The position numbers and the translations under genes were made by a program. DNA of 5,226 bases. It comes from Helicobacter sp. Lineage in GTDB: Bacteria; Campylobacterota; Campylobacteria; Campylobacterales; Helicobacteraceae. This document shows, piece after piece, positions 4,990 through 5,226 of the stretch; the stretch's first letter is position 1, and every line of letters begins with the position of its first letter. The notes below the pieces were generated by a model that worked only from the letters and a program-made list of their open reading frames with translations, ran no database searches and was not told where the DNA came from. The stretch is from contig JALEPE010000114.1 in NCBI GenBank assembly GCA_022766795.1, positions 1-5,226 of the forward strand. The letters are read 5' to 3'.

Positions 4990-5226
4990 ATGAAAAAATC
5001 TCTAACAATTAACCTAATCCTAGCAAGTCTAATCTCTAGCGCATTTGCTAATGAGTTTAACCCCAATGCAAAAAACGCAAATCCAGCCGAAGAGCTTGAC
5101 CCCCAAACGCTAGAAGCAATGCGAAAAAAAGCACAGCTAGACCAAATCATTAAAGAAGAATTATTAGCCCAAAATCCAAACCTTGACCCCGAAATTCTTA
5201 ATGCGCCATTGCCACCAATGCCCCCT
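4990..5226 (+). CDS. virB9: Secreted T4SS core protein, probably VirB9 (partial, N-terminal part)
   Basis: The open frame runs to the window edge, giving the first 79 residues. ATG 4990 follows AAAGGA at 4978-4983 by 6 bases and lies 10 bases after the virB8 stop. Residues 1-20 form a Sec signal peptide ending in SSAFA, with likely cleavage before Asn21. There is no Cys at the site, so it is not a lipoprotein. The mature start is Asn/Glu/Lys-rich and helical (about 33-62), followed by a proline-rich stretch (LNAPLPPMPP, 70-79). Position after virB8 and a cleavable signal favour VirB9, the periplasmic/outer-membrane core partner of VirB7. VirB10 would be expected to show a cytoplasmic N-terminus and an uncleaved anchor instead. 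The conserved VirB9 beta domain lies beyond the edge, so the call is by context. Confidence 0.72.
   Translation, partial: MKKSLTINLILASLISSAFANEFNPNAKNANPAEELDPQTLEAMRKKAQLDQIIKEELLAQNPNLDPEILNAPLPPMPP

Overview
The window is about one-third G+C and has Campylobacterota (epsilonproteobacterial) features: AAAGGA-type ribosome binding sites about 6-7 bases before ATG, a TATAAT-type -10 box without a clear -35, and a YafQ-family toxin that I recognise as close in motif pattern to the Helicobacter pylori HP0892/HP0894 toxins. A Helicobacter- or Campylobacter-like host is the best guess. The species cannot be named from the sequence alone.

Layout, left to right. Positions 1-120 hold the edge of something upstream (two short open frames, neither assignable). 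A -10 box at 133-138 precedes a two-gene type II toxin-antitoxin operon: a small charged antitoxin at 181-459, and a YafQ/RelE-type mRNA interferase at 456-725 overlapping it by ATGA. Positions 726-1057 form a 332-base, very T-rich non-coding gap. It contains a repeated AACTTTTT motif, a 10-base inverted repeat, a 9-base direct repeat and a possible tiny leader peptide. From 1058 to the right edge runs a tight, co-oriented type IV secretion (T4SS) operon: virB2 (pilin), virB3 (frame broken), virB4 (ATPase), a 45-residue VirB7-like lipoprotein at 4183-4320, virB8, and the start of a virB9-like gene cut by the window edge.

How the genes fit together: VirB2 is the pilus subunit. VirB3 and VirB4 are the inner-membrane assembly protein and its ATPase. 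VirB8 is the inner-membrane periplasmic scaffold. The lipoprotein and VirB9 would form the outer-membrane part of the core complex. No virB5 or virB6 lies between virB4 and the lipoprotein gene. The neighbouring toxin-antitoxin pair suggests a plasmid, integrative element or genomic island rather than core chromosome.

The most notable observation is in virB3. The well-placed ribosome binding site and ATG at 1378 open a frame that stops after 18 codons, while the VirB3 body lies in the -1 frame. The two frames join into a coherent 80-residue VirB3 exactly at a correctly phased A AAA AAC heptamer (1410-1416). This could be programmed -1 frameshifting, an on/off homopolymer tract, a recent mutation, or a one-base sequencing error.
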